NCBI RefSeq assembly: GCF_003576245.1 | Contig: NZ_QWGA01000008.1 | Coordinates: 186,001-250,000, forward strand | Length of the DNA: 64,000 bases | Source: Henriciella algicola | GTDB lineage: Bacteria; Pseudomonadota; Alphaproteobacteria; Caulobacterales; Hyphomonadaceae | Reading direction: 5' to 3' | Translations under genes and position numbers: made by a program | Notes under the pieces: model-generated | Told to the model about the DNA's origin: nothing | What the model saw: only the letters and a program-made list of their open reading frames with translations | The model's database searches: none | Shown here: positions 8,908-18,714 of the stretch, one piece after another | How the letters are laid out: every line of letters starts with the position of its first letter | How positions within the stretch are numbered: the stretch's first letter is position 1

Positions 8908-11900
8908 GCGGTCTTGTCGCCTGGTGGGCCAGAAATGGCATTGCTGCCAACCTTCTGATGGTCGTCGCCTTTATCGGCGGGACGTTCGGCTTCCTTAGCC
9001 TCGAGAAAGAGGCGTTTCCGTCGGCTGACTTCAATGGCGCGAGCGTTTCCATCGCCTGGCCAGGGGCGTCTCCGCAGGATGTCGAGGACCAGATTGTCGT
9101 CCGCCTCGAAGAGGTCGTGGCTGATATTGACGGTCTCAAACGCCTGACCGGTGTTGCCCGTGAAGGGGTCGGCTATGTGAACCTTCAGACTGAACTCGAC
9201 GTCAACGTCGATGAGTTTGTCGATGAGGTGAAGCGCCGTGTCGACACAATCTCTAACCTGCCGCAGTCATCATTCCCGCCGCAGGTCACCCGCTGGCGTA
9301 ATGACCAGTCATATATGGGACTTGCCCTTCACGGTAATGTCGACCCGGCGACACTGGACTACTATGCGGACGAGACCCGCGACCGTATCGCGTTGCTCGA
9401 AGGCGGTGAGCTTGCCAATGTGCAGGCGACGCTGGGCGAAGAAGTCTCCATCGAAGTCTCGGAAGAAGCGCTTCGACGCTACAACATGACCTTTGCGGAA
9501 GTCGCCAGCGCTGTCCGTAGCTCGTCGCTGAACTCTTCTGGTGGCACCGTGCGCACCGAAACGGGCACCGTTGCGATCCAGGCGCGGCAACTTGCCGATA
9601 CGCGCGAGGATTTTGAGAATATCGTCATCCGCCAAAGTGCTGAATTCGGCACCATCCGTATTCGTGACGTCGCAAACGTTGTTGACGGTTTCGTCGATGG
9701 CGAACTCGACGCCACCTACAATGGTGAGCCAACGGCCTTCATCATGGTCAATCAGCCTGAAAAGATGGACATCGTCCTCTACTCCGACAACCTCAAGGAC
9801 TTCATCGAACGCGCTAATAGCGGACGTGGCCAGGATGCACTTCCAGAGGGGCTCCGCCTCGACCTGCTTTTCGATATGTCCGAGGTCTATAGAGGCCGTA
9901 TGGACACGATCAGCTCTGCAGCTCTGCAGGGTATGGCGTTGGTTCTCATCATCCTTATCCTGTTCCTGCGGCCGATCGTGGCGTTCTGGGTAACCATCGG
10001 TATCGGTACCGCCTTTGCGGGCGGCATCATGATCCTGCCGCTTTTTGGCGTGTCGCTGAACTTCCTCTCTCTCTTCGCGGTCCTCCTCGTGATCGGTGTG
10101 GTCGTCGACGACGCGATTGTTGTGGGCGAAAATATCCACAAGGAGGTCGAAAGTGGCCGGCGAGAAGGCTTGGGCGCGGCAACTGTCGGTACACAGCTCG
10201 TTCTGAAACCGGTCATCTTCGGCGTTCTGACAACGATGATCATGTTTGCGCCCTGGGCCTTCATTCCAGGGCCTGAGCGCCAATTCACGGCACAGATCAC
10301 CTATGTTGTCGTCGCAGCGCTCGCATTCTCATTGATCGAGTCCATGCTGATCCTGCCATCGCACCTTGGTCATATGAAACCGCAGAAGTTTGATGGCCCG
10401 GTCGGCGGCCTGATGCGCTTTCAGCAGCGTATCGCCGATAGCCTGATCACCTTTGCAAACCGGGTCTACAAGCCGCTTCTCGAATACGCCGTGAAGTTCC
10501 GCTATGTCACGGTCGCAGTCTTTACGTCGCTGTTCGTAATCGCGATCCTGCTCGTCCAGTCGAACATCGTGCCGTTCCGCTTCATGCCGCAGATTGAAGA
10601 CGATCTGGTGCAAGTTCGTATCGACCTGCCGGACGGCTCACCGCAATCGCGTTCCATTCAAGTGCGTGACCAGCTGCGCCTTGCAGTAGAGCAGTCGCGG
10701 CAGACCTTCGATGAGCGCTACCCGGAGCTTGGCGATGATCACATGATCCGCGACATCTCCATCGTCGCGACAGAAGGCGACGTCCAATCGTGGATTGGCC
10801 TTATTCCGCCACAGGACCGCCCGGACGGTGTCTCCACGAAGGAGATCGCAGACGAAATCCGCGCGAATTTCGGCGAAGTGCCGGACGCCGAGGAGGTGAA
10901 CTTCCAGTTCACGATCAACAACTCGGATAACTCCATTCGTTATGCGCTGAACAATGACGACCTCGATGTGCTGCGTCAGGCCGCCGATGACGTGAAAGCC
11001 CAACTCGCGACCTATGAGCAGGCCTTCGATATCGGCGATAACCTGTCATCGGCTGCGCAGGAAATCCGGATTGACCTGAAGCCTGGCGCAACCTCACTTG
11101 GCATCACGCTGGGCGATATCACCTCTCAGGTTCGCGCAGCCTATTATGGCATCGAAGCCCAGCGCCTGCCGCGCGATGGCGACGATGTGCGCGTCATGGT
11201 CCGCTATCCAAAAGAAACCCGCGAGTCGGTAGACAGCCTGCGAGATCTGCGCATCCGGACCAATGACGGCCGCGAAATCCCGCTTGAGCAGGTCGCAGAG
11301 ATTTCCTTTGCACCTGGTATCGACCGAATCCAAAGACGTGAACGCATGCGCTCGGTGACCGTCTTCGCTGACCTCGTCGGCGACAGTACTCGAGCCACGA
11401 TCTTCGCGGACATGGAGCAGAATTTCTGGCCAGACTTCGCGAAGAAGTACCCGACGGTGACACGCGGCGCAGTTGGTGACATTGAGAGCGAGCAGGAATT
11501 TCTGCAGGACATCACGACGCTCTACATCATTGCGTTCGTGGCGATGTACATTCTGCTGGCGATCGCCTTCCAGTCCTATTCGCAACCACTCCTTCTCATG
11601 CTGGCCATCCCGTTTGGCTATGCGGGCGCCGTGTTCGGCCACTTCGGGTTCAATACCCCGATGGCGCTCTTCTCGATGTTCGGCATCGGGGCCGCAGCTG
11701 GTGTTGTGATCAACGATAACCTTGTCCTCGTCGACTATATCAACCGGCGGCGCGAGGAGGGGGCTGGCGCCCTTCAGGCCATCGTCGATGCAGGCGTGTC
11801 CCGCTTCCGCCCAGTGCTGCTGACATCGGTAACGACCTTTGTCGGTATCCTGCCGATGATCGCGCAGAAATCGGTACAGGCGCAGTTCCTGAAGCCAATG

Positions 11901-12122
11901 GTAGTCTCGCTCGGTTCGGCGGTGGCGTTCGCACTCTTCGTGTCGCTACTTCTGGTCCCGGCTTTCTATGCGGTTGGCTGTGAGGTTGGCCGGATCTTCC
12001 GCTGGACGTGGGGCGGTCGGCCATACCGCCAGATCGGGGAGTCGTATGAAGGCGAAGCCCATATCGACGAGGAAGAACTGATCGGAACGAGCCGAGGGGC
12101 TCGTCCGCACCCCGCAGAATAA
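8904..12122 (+). CDS. RND efflux pump permease (AcrB-type superfamily)
   Basis: Proton-driven inner-membrane pump, 1072 residues with the usual layout of twelve membrane helices and two large periplasmic loops. The central acidic pair of helix 4 is present in VIGVVVDDAIVVGENIHKE, and the helix 10-11 region VLVDYINRRREEGAG...RFRPVLLTSVTTFVG is conserved. Sequence style (MSGLVAWWARNGIAANLLMV) suits the generic efflux RND permease group and not the E. coli AcrB subgroup proper, so substrates cannot be inferred. It is translationally coupled to the adaptor by a 4-base overlap. No regulator gene adjoins the operon. Confidence 0.94.
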   Translation: MSGLVAWWARNGIAANLLMVVAFIGGTFGFLSLEKEAFPSADFNGASVSIAWPGASPQDVEDQIVVRLEEVVADIDGLKRLTGVAREGVGYVNLQTELDVNVDEFVDEVKRRVDTISNLPQSSFPPQVTRWRNDQSYMGLALHGNVDPATLDYYADETRDRIALLEGGELANVQATLGEEVSIEVSEEALRRYNMTFAEVASAVRSSSLNSSGGTVRTETGTVAIQARQLADTREDFENIVIRQSAEFGTIRIRDVANVVDGFVDGELDATYNGEPTAFIMVNQPEKMDIVLYSDNLKDFIERANSGRGQDALPEGLRLDLLFDMSEVYRGRMDTISSAALQGMALVLIILILFLRPIVAFWVTIGIGTAFAGGIMILPLFGVSLNFLSLFAVLLVIGVVVDDAIVVGENIHKEVESGRREGLGAATVGTQLVLKPVIFGVLTTMIMFAPWAFIPGPERQFTAQITYVVVAALAFSLIESMLILPSHLGHMKPQKFDGPVGGLMRFQQRIADSLITFANRVYKPLLEYAVKFRYVTVAVFTSLFVIAILLVQSNIVPFRFMPQIEDDLVQVRIDLPDGSPQSRSIQVRDQLRLAVEQSRQTFDERYPELGDDHMIRDISIVATEGDVQSWIGLIPPQDRPDGVSTKEIADEIRANFGEVPDAEEVNFQFTINNSDNSIRYALNNDDLDVLRQAADDVKAQLATYEQAFDIGDNLSSAAQEIRIDLKPGATSLGITLGDITSQVRAAYYGIEAQRLPRDGDDVRVMVRYPKETRESVDSLRDLRIRTNDGREIPLEQVAEISFAPGIDRIQRRERMRSVTVFADLVGDSTRATIFADMEQNFWPDFAKKYPTVTRGAVGDIESEQEFLQDITTLYIIAFVAMYILLAIAFQSYSQPLLLMLAIPFGYAGAVFGHFGFNTPMALFSMFGIGAAAGVVINDNLVLVDYINRRREEGAGALQAIVDAGVSRFRPVLLTSVTTFVGILPMIAQKSVQAQFLKPMVVSLGSAVAFALFVSLLLVPAFYAVGCEVGRIFRWTWGGRPYRQIGESYEGEAHIDEEELIGTSRGARPHPAE

Positions 12123-12206
12123 TATTTCCAAGGCGCGGCAGATTGCGGGGTGGATTTACCGCAAACTGCCGCGCTATCTAGAATAAAACTGATGGAGAAT
12201 CCCTGA

Positions 12207-14393
12207 ATGAGATATCTGATGTCTGGCGTTGCCGCTGCAGCGCTCCTCGGCGCCTGTACGACCACTGATCAAACCGCAGACGCGCCGACGCCGCCGTCAT
12301 CCAGCGAAGCGAGCAGTGCATCGCAGCGTGTCGTTGAAACCACTTCGCCTGACTATTGGGGAAGCTGGGGCATCGATACCGGCCTGATGGATTCTGAAGT
12401 TCGTCCGGGCGACAACTTCTTCATGCATGTCAGCGGCGACTGGTTCGACGAGTTCGAGCTGCCTGCAGACAAGACCCGCTACGGCGCGTTCGACCTGCTT
12501 CGCGAGAAGTCAGAACAGCAGACCCGCTTCATCATCGAAGACCTCGCTGCTGAAGAGCCGCCAATCGACACCGCTGAAGGCAAGGTTGCCGCGTTCTACA
12601 ACGCCTACATGGCGACCGATGCCATTGAGGCCGCAGGCATGGCGCCAGCCCAGCCCTATCTTGACCAGATTGCAGCCATCGACAGCCGTGAAGCCCTCGC
12701 AAGCGTCTTCATGTCGCCTGGCTTCTCTTCGCCGATCAACGGCTTCGTCTGGGTCGATGACAAGAACCCTGACGACTACATCTTCCAGATGTCCATGGGC
12801 GGCCTCGGTCTTCCGGACCGCGAGTACTACCTCAAGGACGACGAGAAATCCGTCGAGATCCGCGCCAAATACGAAGAGCTGCTGACCTTCCTGCTTGGTA
12901 AGGCCGGTTATGAAGATGCCGCCGCAAAGGCAGCGGACGTACTGGCGCTGGAAACCGAGCTTGCTCAGGCCGACTGGGACCGCGCCGTCAGCCGTAACCC
13001 GGAGATCACCTACAACAAGGTGACCCGCGATGAGCTGATCGCGATCGCCGGTGACTTCCCGCTCGCCGCCGCACTGGAGCAGCTGGGTGTCAGCGGCGAG
13101 GAAGAGTTCCTCGTTACCGAAATTCCACCGACCGCAGAGGAAATCGCTTCCGCAGGCCTGTCGCAGGAAGACGTAAACAAGCTCGGCGGCGGTATGCCTG
13201 TCGCGTTCGAGCTTGCGAACACCGCTGATCTCGACACGTGGAAAGCCTATCTCGCCGCGCACATGCTCTCGAACTTCTCGTCGGTCCTTCCTTCGGACAT
13301 CGATGACGCGAACTTCGCATTCTACGGCACGGCGCTCAGCGGTCAGCCAGAGCAGCGCCCGCGCTGGAAGCGTGCCGTCTCGGCCGTCTCCGGCACGCTC
13401 GGTGAGGCAATTGGCGAGGTCTATGTCGACCGTCACTTCCCGGCCGAGAACAAGGAGCGGATGGACGAGCTCGTCGCGAACCTGCGCACAGCCATGCACG
13501 CCAACCTCGAAGACCTCGAATGGATGGGCGAAGAAACGCGTGAGCGCGCCCGTGAGAAGCTCGACAAGTTCAATCCGAAGATTGGCTATCCGGTAGAGTT
13601 CGAGGGTTATGAGACACTCGAGATCACCGACAACGCGTTCCAGAACTCAGTGAATTCGGCTGTCTGGCAGATGGAAGACAACCTCTCCCGCCTGAATGAG
13701 CAGCCTGACCGCAACGAGTGGTTCATGACCCCGCAGACGGTCAACGCCTACTACAATCCAGGCTATAACGAGATCGTCTTCCCGGCTGCGATCCTTCAGC
13801 CGCCATTCTTCAACATCAGCGCTGATCCAGCTGTCAATTACGGCGCCATCGGCGGTGTGATCGGCCATGAAATGGGCCACGGTTTTGATGACCAGGGCTC
13901 GAAGTACAATGGTGATGGCGTCCTCGCCAACTGGTGGACTGAAAGCGACCGTAGCGCGTTTGATGAGCTGACGACGGCTCTCGTTGCCCAGTACAACCAG
14001 TACTGCCCCCTCGGTGAAGGCGATCCATGCGTAAATGGCCGCCTGACGCTCGGCGAGAACATTGGTGACCTCGGCGGTCTTTCGCTGGCTTACCGCGCTT
14101 ATCAGATCAGCCTCGACGCGAATGGCGACGGCGTCGTCAGCGAAGATGAGCGGGCTCGGGTGATCGATGGTTACACGGGCGATCAGCGCTTCTTCATGGC
14201 GTGGGCGCAGGTCTGGCGTGCGAAATATCGCGATGAAGCGAAACGCAATCAGCTCCTGACGGACCCACACTCGCCGCCAGAGTACCGCGTCAACGGCATC
14301 GTCCGTAACTTTGACGAGTGGTATGAGGCGTTCGACGTGGCAGAGACCGATGCGCTCTACCTGCCGCCGGAAGAGCGTATCCGCATCTGGTAA
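12207..14393 (+). CDS. M13 family zinc metallopeptidase lipoprotein (neprilysin/PepO-like)
   Basis: Zinc oligoendopeptidase of the M13 family, probably anchored in the envelope: lipobox LGAC near residue 17 followed by a Ser/Pro/Ala-rich linker. The zinc motif HEMGH (about residues 555-559) and the third-ligand motif ENIGDLGG (about 618) are intact, as is NAYYNP, the substrate-binding block. Residues 637-648 form a canonical EF-hand loop (DANGDGVVSEDE) between the ENIGD helix and the VIDGYTGDQRFF block, an insertion not usual in this family. A GGAG site precedes the ATG. The gene appears monocistronic and ends in a strong terminator. Confidence 0.93.
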   Translation: MRYLMSGVAAAALLGACTTTDQTADAPTPPSSSEASSASQRVVETTSPDYWGSWGIDTGLMDSEVRPGDNFFMHVSGDWFDEFELPADKTRYGAFDLLREKSEQQTRFIIEDLAAEEPPIDTAEGKVAAFYNAYMATDAIEAAGMAPAQPYLDQIAAIDSREALASVFMSPGFSSPINGFVWVDDKNPDDYIFQMSMGGLGLPDREYYLKDDEKSVEIRAKYEELLTFLLGKAGYEDAAAKAADVLALETELAQADWDRAVSRNPEITYNKVTRDELIAIAGDFPLAAALEQLGVSGEEEFLVTEIPPTAEEIASAGLSQEDVNKLGGGMPVAFELANTADLDTWKAYLAAHMLSNFSSVLPSDIDDANFAFYGTALSGQPEQRPRWKRAVSAVSGTLGEAIGEVYVDRHFPAENKERMDELVANLRTAMHANLEDLEWMGEETRERAREKLDKFNPKIGYPVEFEGYETLEITDNAFQNSVNSAVWQMEDNLSRLNEQPDRNEWFMTPQTVNAYYNPGYNEIVFPAAILQPPFFNISADPAVNYGAIGGVIGHEMGHGFDDQGSKYNGDGVLANWWTESDRSAFDELTTALVAQYNQYCPLGEGDPCVNGRLTLGENIGDLGGLSLAYRAYQISLDANGDGVVSEDERARVIDGYTGDQRFFMAWAQVWRAKYRDEAKRNQLLTDPHSPPEYRVNGIVRNFDEWYEAFDVAETDALYLPPEERIRIW

Positions 14394-14417
14394 CACGCAG
14401 CAAACCTCGCTGACGGG

Positions 14418-14446
14418 AAGGGCAGGCCGCAAGGTCTGCCCTTTTT
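14418..14446 (+). terminator. Rho-independent terminator after the M13 peptidase
   Basis: AAGGGCAGGCC and GGTCTGCCCTT pair over 11 positions (one G-T wobble) around a GCAA loop and run into TTTTT. It lies 25 bases after the peptidase stop. Confidence 0.85.
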
Positions 14447-14567
14447 CCATTCCGACTGCGATTATACAGGCGTTTCCTGCATCATAACCCTTTCCTGTTC
14501 GCTGCAGGTCTGGCTTCTAGGTTCCCTTCTTGCCTCAGGGGCAAGTGGGGTGATGCTGGAGGGTAGA

Positions 14568-14918
14568 ATGCCTTTACCGATGGCGGTCAGTGCCTATTTC
14601 GACAGGCTTTCCGGGCCGGTGAAAGAGATCGCGCTTGAGCTGTCGCGCGTCATCCCTTCGCGTGGGCCGCGCCTTATCGCGACCATGGCCCACGCAGCGC
14701 CTTGCTGGACCGGGCATGACCGGGTGGTCTCCGTGGTGGCACACGCCAGGCACTGCAATCTTCAGCTCTGGCAGGGGGCGCAATTGGAGTCAGGCTTCTA
14801 TGGACGCATTGAGGGCAGCGGTAAGGCGCTGCGCCATGTGAAGGTTCGGAGCCTTGATGAGATTGACGACGAATTGCTCGACATAATCGACCGGGCCATC
14901 GCGCTCGACGCAGCCTGA
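14568..14918 (+). CDS. DUF1801 domain protein
   Basis: Small cytoplasmic protein of 116 residues with the DUF1801 (YdhG-like) outline: an N-terminal helix (YFDRLSGPVKEIALELSRVIP), a central HAAPCW segment, and the ending LRHVKVRSLDEIDDELLDIIDRA. Function of the family is unknown. The ATG at 14568 is chosen because GGAGG lies 5 bases ahead; GTG and ATG codons further upstream have no site. It stands alone between two terminator/promoter spaces. Confidence 0.75.
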   Translation: MPLPMAVSAYFDRLSGPVKEIALELSRVIPSRGPRLIATMAHAAPCWTGHDRVVSVVAHARHCNLQLWQGAQLESGFYGRIEGSGKALRHVKVRSLDEIDDELLDIIDRAIALDAA

Positions 14919-15002
14919 GCCTGGCTGTCACCGCTAATAACGCCGTTGGATTTGCGTCGACGCGTGCTAGCCTTCGCGCATCGATCAGACAGGAGCGCGA
15001 AG

Positions 15003-15416
15003 TTGCGCCAATATTTGTTTCCCGCCGCCATCTCTCTCGTCGCCGCTCAGGCCGCAGTCGCTCAGACGGCAACGGTTCAGGCGGCACCTCCCATAGACAC
15101 GCTATATTTCGTGGTTCGCGATGGCATCGTGATGTCCACGCAGGGGCACACCATGGTCATCGACTATAATGACGATGGCACATTCACTGGCGATGTGAGC
15201 GGGTCGGCTTTCCAGGGAACTTACCGGCTGGACGGTGCGCGGCTTTGCGCCACGTCGAGCCTTGCAGCGTCCGAAACCTGCACGACCTATCCGGAAGGCA
15301 TGGCGTCGGGCGACACGTTTGATGTTACGAGCCCGGCTCTAGGGGGCGTGCGCATTCACATACGCACGCCCGAAGAGAACCGCGCTGCAGCTGCCGCCGC
15401 TCAGGCGGGCAACTGA
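15003..15416 (+). CDS. Small exported protein of unknown function
   Basis: I do not recognise the family. The TTG at 15003 is chosen as start because AGGAG lies 7 bases ahead and it gives a clean signal peptide (LRQYLFPAAISLVAAQAAVAQ) cleaved after AVA-Q. The mature part of about 115 residues has short beta-type stretches (LYFVVRDGIVMSTQGHTMVIDYNDDGTFTGDVSG) and three cysteines, which suggests a small secreted beta-rich domain. It ends just before the convergent dehydrogenase gene. Confidence 0.65.
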   Translation: MRQYLFPAAISLVAAQAAVAQTATVQAAPPIDTLYFVVRDGIVMSTQGHTMVIDYNDDGTFTGDVSGSAFQGTYRLDGARLCATSSLAASETCTTYPEGMASGDTFDVTSPALGGVRIHIRTPEENRAAAAAAQAGN

Positions 15417-15420
15417 TCGC

Positions 15421-16557
15421 TTAAAGCGTCGGGTTGATGAGGAATTTCTCGCCCGTGCGCTTCGCATTGTAGTTCTGCAGCGTTTCCGGGTCGAGCGCTT
15501 CGGCCAGCGAGATCTCGTCGGTATAGTGGCTTGCGAACGTAGTCTTCAGCTCAGCCATGACGCGCTTGCGAAGCTTCTCTCGGCCTTCAGCGCCGATCTT
15601 CTGGAGGAAGTAGGTCAGCAGATAGCCGCCTGCGCTCCACGCCATGCCAACGCCCGGCGGGATGGTGGTCGGCGACAGGTCGAGACGTCCATAGATGTAA
15701 ACATGCTTCGGATCAGCTGAGCCATAACGGCTATACTCAGCGCCAATGTTCGCCGCCGCTTCCATTGCCGTGAGAAGCTGGCCTGCGAGCGGGCCGCCGC
15801 CAACAGCATCAAAGGCCAGCGTTGCCTTGGTTTCTGCGATCGCCTTGATGAGGTCTTCCATGAAGGTGTCGCTCGACGAGTTCACGACATGCTGCGCGCC
15901 GAGGTCACGGAGGATCTTTTCCTGCTCTGGCTTGCGCACGACGTTCACCAGCGGCACGCCGTCAGCGATACAGATCTTGTTGAGCATCTGGCCGAGGTTG
16001 GACGCAGCGGCGGTATGGATGAGGCCTTTGTGGCCTTCCATGCGCATGGTTTCGGGGAAGGACAGCGCCGTCAGCGGATTGACGAAGCATGACGCGCCGT
16101 CGCGGGCTGTTGCGCCCTCTGGCAGTTCCATGACCTGCGCGACGTTCAGCATGCGGTATTCGCCGTAGAACTCGCCGCCAAGGCCGGTCACTGTCTTGCC
16201 CATCAGCGCCTGAGCTGCATCGGACGAGCCAGCGGCGACGACCGTGCCTGCGCCTTCGTTGCCGACAGCGAGCGACTGGCCAAGGCGGGCCTGCATGGCG
16301 CGCATGCCGGCGCCCGGAATGTCTGCAACGAGCTTCGGATTGTCCTTGGTGCCCTCATTGCGCAGCGTCGACAGATTGCCTGCACCGACCAGCAGGCCGA
16401 GGTCAGAAGGGTTGATAGGTGTGGCCTCGACGCGGATGACGATATCAGTGTCGCCCGGCGTCGGCATTTTCACGTCGGCAAGGGAAAGCTCAAGCTTGCT
16501 ATCCTCTGTCACGAGCGTGCGAAGCTGTTTAAATGTGTCTGGAAGTCCTGAAGCCAT
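15421..16557 (-). CDS. Zinc-binding-dehydrogenase (MDR) family oxidoreductase
   Basis: Medium-chain dehydrogenase/reductase, 378 residues, in the quinone-oxidoreductase part of the superfamily. The N-terminal GroES-like fold is indicated by VIRVEATPINPSDLGLLVGAG and the Rossmann region by LIHTAAASNLGQMLNKICIADGVPLVNVVR. Catalytic-zinc cysteines typical of alcohol dehydrogenases are not evident, so a zinc-independent NAD(P)H reductase is more likely. Substrate unknown. An upstream GGAGG gives a good start. It lies downstream of a two-component pair on the same strand with an 82-base gap. Confidence 0.85.
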   Translation of the reverse strand: MASGLPDTFKQLRTLVTEDSKLELSLADVKMPTPGDTDIVIRVEATPINPSDLGLLVGAGNLSTLRNEGTKDNPKLVADIPGAGMRAMQARLGQSLAVGNEGAGTVVAAGSSDAAQALMGKTVTGLGGEFYGEYRMLNVAQVMELPEGATARDGASCFVNPLTALSFPETMRMEGHKGLIHTAAASNLGQMLNKICIADGVPLVNVVRKPEQEKILRDLGAQHVVNSSSDTFMEDLIKAIAETKATLAFDAVGGGPLAGQLLTAMEAAANIGAEYSRYGSADPKHVYIYGRLDLSPTTIPPGVGMAWSAGGYLLTYFLQKIGAEGREKLRKRVMAELKTTFASHYTDEISLAEALDPETLQNYNAKRTGEKFLINPTL

Positions 16558-16639
16558 TTCGCTTTCCTCCTTGCGGGCTCATTTTCGTTCGCACCGACAT
16601 GGAGGCAGCCGATGGCGGACGCAAGGCAAAGACGAAAAC

Positions 16640-17971
16640 TTAAGCTGGCCTTGGAAACAGGCAGCGCACTTCCAGACCCGGCTCCAGCTTCGTGAGGTGG
16701 AGCTCGGCGCCGTGATGGCGAGCAATGCTGGCTGCAAGACTGAGGCCGAGCCCGGAGCCAGTTGTGGTGCGGCTCCGGTCCAGCCGGTGAAACGGCTTGA
16801 TTGCGTTCTCTAGTTCACCTTCCGGTATGCCAACACCATCATCGCGTACGAGCAGCTGCGCCGCGCCTTCATCCCTGCTGACACTCACTTCGACATGCAC
16901 ACCCGCCTGATTATGGCGAAGGGCGTTCTCGACCAGATTGACCAGCATCTGGGTGATCAGCTGCGCGTCTCCGACAACGTACACCGGCTCTGCGCTCACC
17001 AGCGAAATCGACTTATTTTCCGCTTCTGCAACGGCAGCGAAGGTCGAAACGACGCGCCCGGCAATTTCGGAAAGATCGATCGTTTCAGTAGCAACGGGTG
17101 TTGAGCGACTTTCAAGCTCAGCGATTTTCAACAGGGCTGCGAACGTGGCGAGGACATCGTCGAGGAGGGCGGTCGTTTCCGCCAGCTCATCGCGCTGGGC
17201 CGGTGTGTCTGCGGTGTCCACGAGGCGTTCGAGGCGCTGGCGCAAATGTCCAAGCGGGGTCCTCAGATCATGCGCAATACTGGCAGAGACATAGCGCACG
17301 TCCCGCACCAGCGCCTCGATGCGGTCGAGCATCTGGTTGATCGTGCCTGCGAGGCTGTCGAACTCATCGCCCGAGGGCGAGACGGGCATCCGGGCGCTCA
17401 GCGATTTCCGTCCGACAGCCTCCGCGGTCGATTTCATATTCTCTACGCGGGCCAGGAAGCGGCGGCTCACAAGCAGGCCTGCGACGAGGCTGAGCAGGAG
17501 GGCCGGGATCACTACGACCAGCATGGCGTGGCGCAGCGCCCTTGCAGCCTCGCCAACGATCCGCGTATCGGCGCCGATACCAAGCCTGTACCCGTCATCA
17601 AGGGGCGTCGTCAGGACGATGAGGTCGCTCGCGCCTTCCTGCTTCAGCCTGCTCCAGCCGCCCCTCTCGGGCAGGTCAATGCGGTCAAAGATGGATATGC
17701 CGCCTGGACTCGTCAGCGTATATCGCAGCCGGTTTCCGGGATGGCGTTCGAGCCGTTCACTAATGTCGTGGCGCAGCTCTTCCAATCCGTCATCATTATA
17801 GTCGCCGATAAGCTGACTGGTTTCATTGCGGATCTGCGCGCGCAGCTGGTCTTCCATATCGTCGCGCAGGCCAAGATAGATGAGGATGCAGAGCGCCAGC
17901 GTGCAGGCCGCAAAAAGCCCTGCGGCCATGGCCGTCAGCCTGACGCCTGATGAGCGCAGCAGCCTATCCAT
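16640..17971 (-). CDS. Sensor histidine kinase, OmpR-partner type
   Basis: Membrane histidine kinase of 444 residues: first membrane helix near residues 11-35, periplasmic sensor of about 110 residues, second helix near 145-170, HAMP linker, HisKA box with His234 in AHDLRTPLGHLRQRLE, and HATPase domain with NLVENALRHN and DDGVGIP / GSGLGLSLAASIARHHG. The start at 17971 overlaps the response regulator stop by 8 bases, so the two are co-translated. Ligand unknown. Linked PepSY protein upstream suggests an envelope signal. Confidence 0.92.
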   Translation of the reverse strand: MDRLLRSSGVRLTAMAAGLFAACTLALCILIYLGLRDDMEDQLRAQIRNETSQLIGDYNDDGLEELRHDISERLERHPGNRLRYTLTSPGGISIFDRIDLPERGGWSRLKQEGASDLIVLTTPLDDGYRLGIGADTRIVGEAARALRHAMLVVVIPALLLSLVAGLLVSRRFLARVENMKSTAEAVGRKSLSARMPVSPSGDEFDSLAGTINQMLDRIEALVRDVRYVSASIAHDLRTPLGHLRQRLERLVDTADTPAQRDELAETTALLDDVLATFAALLKIAELESRSTPVATETIDLSEIAGRVVSTFAAVAEAENKSISLVSAEPVYVVGDAQLITQMLVNLVENALRHNQAGVHVEVSVSRDEGAAQLLVRDDGVGIPEGELENAIKPFHRLDRSRTTTGSGLGLSLAASIARHHGAELHLTKLEPGLEVRCLFPRPA

Positions 17972-18641
17972 CGTCTGACAGCCTGTAGCCGGCCCCGCGA
18001 ACCGTATGAATGAGCGGGCGATCGAACCCCTTGTCGACCTTCGAGCGAAGCCGGCTGATATGTGTTTCGACGATGTTGGTGCGCGGGTCGAAATTGAAAT
18101 CCCACACATTCTCCAGCAGCATGGTTCGGGTCACGACGCGGCCTTCATGGCGCATCAGATACTCAAGCAGCCGGAATTCCACGGGCTGTAGGCTGATCAC
18201 TTCTCCGTCGCGTTCTACGGTGCGCTTGAGCCGATCGAGGCAGAGACCGGCCAGTGAGTAAGTTGTCTGCGGTGCATCGCTCGGGGCGGCTGATCTCACC
18301 AGTACGCCGACGCGGGCGTGAAGTTCTGCGAAGGCGAACGGTTTGACCAGGTAATCCTCTGCGACCTGAAGGCCTTCTACACGGTCTTCGATCCCGCCAA
18401 TGGCAGTCAGGAAGATAGCCGGTGTCTGGTTGCCGCCTGCGCGCAACATATTGAGCAGTTTCAGGCCATCGATACCGGGCAGCATGCGGTCGATGATGAG
18501 CGCATCATAGCGTGTATCGGTCGCCATCATCAGGCCGTCCTGGCCATTGGCGGCGTGATCGACGACATCACCGTGCTCACGAAAGCCGCGGCTCACATAG
18601 TCGGCCGTTTCCCTGTCATCTTCTACCAGCAGGTATCGCAA
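17964..18641 (-). CDS. OmpR/PhoB-family response regulator
   Basis: Cytoplasmic DNA-binding response regulator, 225 residues: receiver domain with acidic residues Asp8/Asp9, phospho-acceptor Asp51 (IIDRMLPG) and the Lys of LVKPFAF, then a winged-helix output domain (QPVEFRLLEYLMRHEGRVVTRTMLLENVW). The start is a TTG with GGAGAG 7 bases ahead. Compared with the usual EGLEAGADDYLVKP block, this protein reads EGLQVAEDYLVKP, one residue shorter in the alpha4-beta5 region. It pairs with the overlapping kinase downstream. Confidence 0.92.
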   Translation of the reverse strand: MRYLLVEDDRETADYVSRGFREHGDVVDHAANGQDGLMMATDTRYDALIIDRMLPGIDGLKLLNMLRAGGNQTPAIFLTAIGGIEDRVEGLQVAEDYLVKPFAFAELHARVGVLVRSAAPSDAPQTTYSLAGLCLDRLKRTVERDGEVISLQPVEFRLLEYLMRHEGRVVTRTMLLENVWDFNFDPRTNIVETHISRLRSKVDKGFDRPLIHTVRGAGYRLSDDG

Positions 18642-18663
18642 GCGTGTTCTCTCCAGAAGAAAT

Positions 18664-18690
18664 GCCCTGCCGCAGGATATGCGGCAGGGC
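18664..18690 (-). terminator. Hairpin between the PepSY gene and the response regulator
   Basis: GCCCTGCCGCA and TGCGGCAGGGC pair perfectly over 11 positions around a 5-base loop. Read on the minus strand it is followed by ATTTCTTCT. It can act as a terminator or attenuator that sets a lower level for the response regulator and kinase than for the PepSY gene upstream. Confidence 0.7.
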
Positions 18691-18714
18691 GGGGGAATTT
18701 ACAGGGGGCGTACC

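Noticed and set aside
9309-10283. 324-codon frame antisense to the RND pump
   Set aside because: No start-site support and it is opposite a well-conserved pump.
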